From Bacillota bacterium (GTDB lineage: Bacteria; Bacillota; DTU025): a stretch of DNA of 14,897 nucleotides. Below are positions 14,338 through 14,897 of the stretch, piece after piece. Location: the NCBI GenBank assembly GCA_012842765.1, contig DUWJ01000305.1:1-14897 (forward strand), written 5' to 3'. Position 1 is the first letter of the stretch, and every line of letters begins with the position of its first letter. The notes under the pieces were generated by a model, which did no database searches, was not told where the DNA came from, and saw only the letters and a list, made by a program, of their open reading frames with translations. Made by a program: the position numbers and the translations under genes.

Positions 14338-14897
14338 ATGCGCAGATATGTTCTTAGCCGTGTAGGCCAGCTGGTAATCACTTTGCTCATCTACATTACA
14401 CTAGTCTACTTCTTGCTCCAGGCGATGCCGGGAGACATCTCCATGATATATCTTCAGAACCCGAGAATACCCCAGGCGGCGCGGGACGAACTCAAGAAAC
14501 AGCTGGGTTTGGATCGGTCGCCGGTCATGCAATACTTCTCGTACATGAAGAATTTCTTCACAGGCAATTTGGGGGTTTCGTTTTCACAGTATCCGAGGCC
14601 TGTCTGGGATATACTCATCGAACGGTTGCCTAGGACACTGGTGTTATTCCTTACTGCGAACTCATTGTCGTTCTATGTAGGGTTCGTGTTGGGCAGGGTC
14701 ATTGCCTGGAAGCGTGGAGCCAGTATCGACCATGTGGCCACCGTTGTGGGAATAACGTTTTGGACCGCTTTCTATCCGCTGCTTGCTTTGGTCCTGATCT
14801 GGTTGTTTGCCTATACATTGAAATGGTTGCCGCTTAACCAGTTCATTGAACCTAGTTTATGGGTGCATGCTCCGTGGCCTTCAAACACAGTCTTTGG
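14338..14897 (+). CDS. ABC transporter permease, DppB/OppB family (partial)
   Basis: The first 186 codons run off the right end without a stop. The product starts MRRYVLSRVGQLVITLLIYI, which gives the usual first membrane helix (about 9-30) of oligopeptide permeases. It continues with LLQAMPGD, the periplasmic segment ARDELKKQLGLDRSPVMQY, then FTGNLGVSFSQYPRPVWDIL, RLPRTLVLFLTANSLSFYVGF and further helices. This order of segments is diagnostic of the DppB/OppB subunit. The EAA loop that touches the ATPase lies beyond the window. ATG 14338 has AGGTGA about 6 bases upstream; GTG 14329 in the same frame is a less likely start. It lies 114 bases after the binding-protein gene and should be its partner. 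Confidence 0.93.
   Translation, partial: MRRYVLSRVGQLVITLLIYITLVYFLLQAMPGDISMIYLQNPRIPQAARDELKKQLGLDRSPVMQYFSYMKNFFTGNLGVSFSQYPRPVWDILIERLPRTLVLFLTANSLSFYVGFVLGRVIAWKRGASIDHVATVVGITFWTAFYPLLALVLIWLFAYTLKWLPLNQFIEPSLWVHAPWPSNTVF

Noticed and set aside
1..14897. CRISPR array, tRNA or intact insertion sequence
   Set aside because: I found no regularly spaced repeats, no tRNA T-loop and acceptor pattern, and no transposase with flanking repeats on either strand.

Overview
The window looks like chromosomal DNA of an anaerobic, endospore-forming member of the Bacillota, probably a deep-branching or Clostridia-like lineage. This is an inference from several signs: a cotJABC spore coat operon, strong GGAGG-type ribosome binding sites with frequent GTG and TTG starts, a YhaM-type exoribonuclease (a family best known in Firmicutes), an ATP-type PEP carboxykinase, and a DUF4438 gene of the kind I know from Thermotoga and anaerobic Firmicutes. 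Base composition is moderate (about 50-55% GC by eye). I see no tRNA, rRNA, CRISPR array, phage module or intact insertion sequence.

Layout. Positions 1-214 hold the 3' end of a GT4 glycosyltransferase resembling TreT trehalose synthase. About 700 bases without a recognisable gene follow. Then comes a minus-strand block from 3798 down to 846: cotJA, cotJB, cotJC, an overlooked 55-codon gene (2556-2723), pckA and a bipartite terminator hairpin. Divergently, from 3977, runs a tight plus-strand operon: DUF4438 protein, adenosine-deaminase-family enzyme, MFS transporter and small lipoprotein. The last three genes are joined by overlaps and two TTG starts. About 800 bases of apparently non-coding DNA with inverted repeats follow. 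Next is a gene for a secreted, cysteine-bearing helical protein of unknown function (8602-9792), then ndk and a yhaM-like gene, closed by a strong terminator (11477-11504). A solitary exported thioredoxin-fold protein that has lost both active-site cysteines (11710-12237) precedes an oligopeptide-type ABC importer: substrate-binding protein, double hairpin, first permease cut by the window end.

How the genes fit together. The cotJ block makes inner spore coat proteins, including a manganese-catalase-like protein. PckA links oxaloacetate and PEP. The DUF4438/deaminase/MFS/lipoprotein set reads as one transcription unit that might take up and deaminate a purine nucleoside or a modified relative; the deaminase has an unusual substrate loop, so the exact substrate is open. 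Ndk and YhaM act in nucleotide balance and RNA turnover. The ABC importer probably takes up peptides or a related solute.

The points most worth following are the extra coat-operon gene, the variant deaminase beside DUF4438, the cysteine-less TlpA relative, the three-cysteine insertion in YhaM and the unknown secreted protein. Nothing here is an obvious defence system or another unmistakable novel system.
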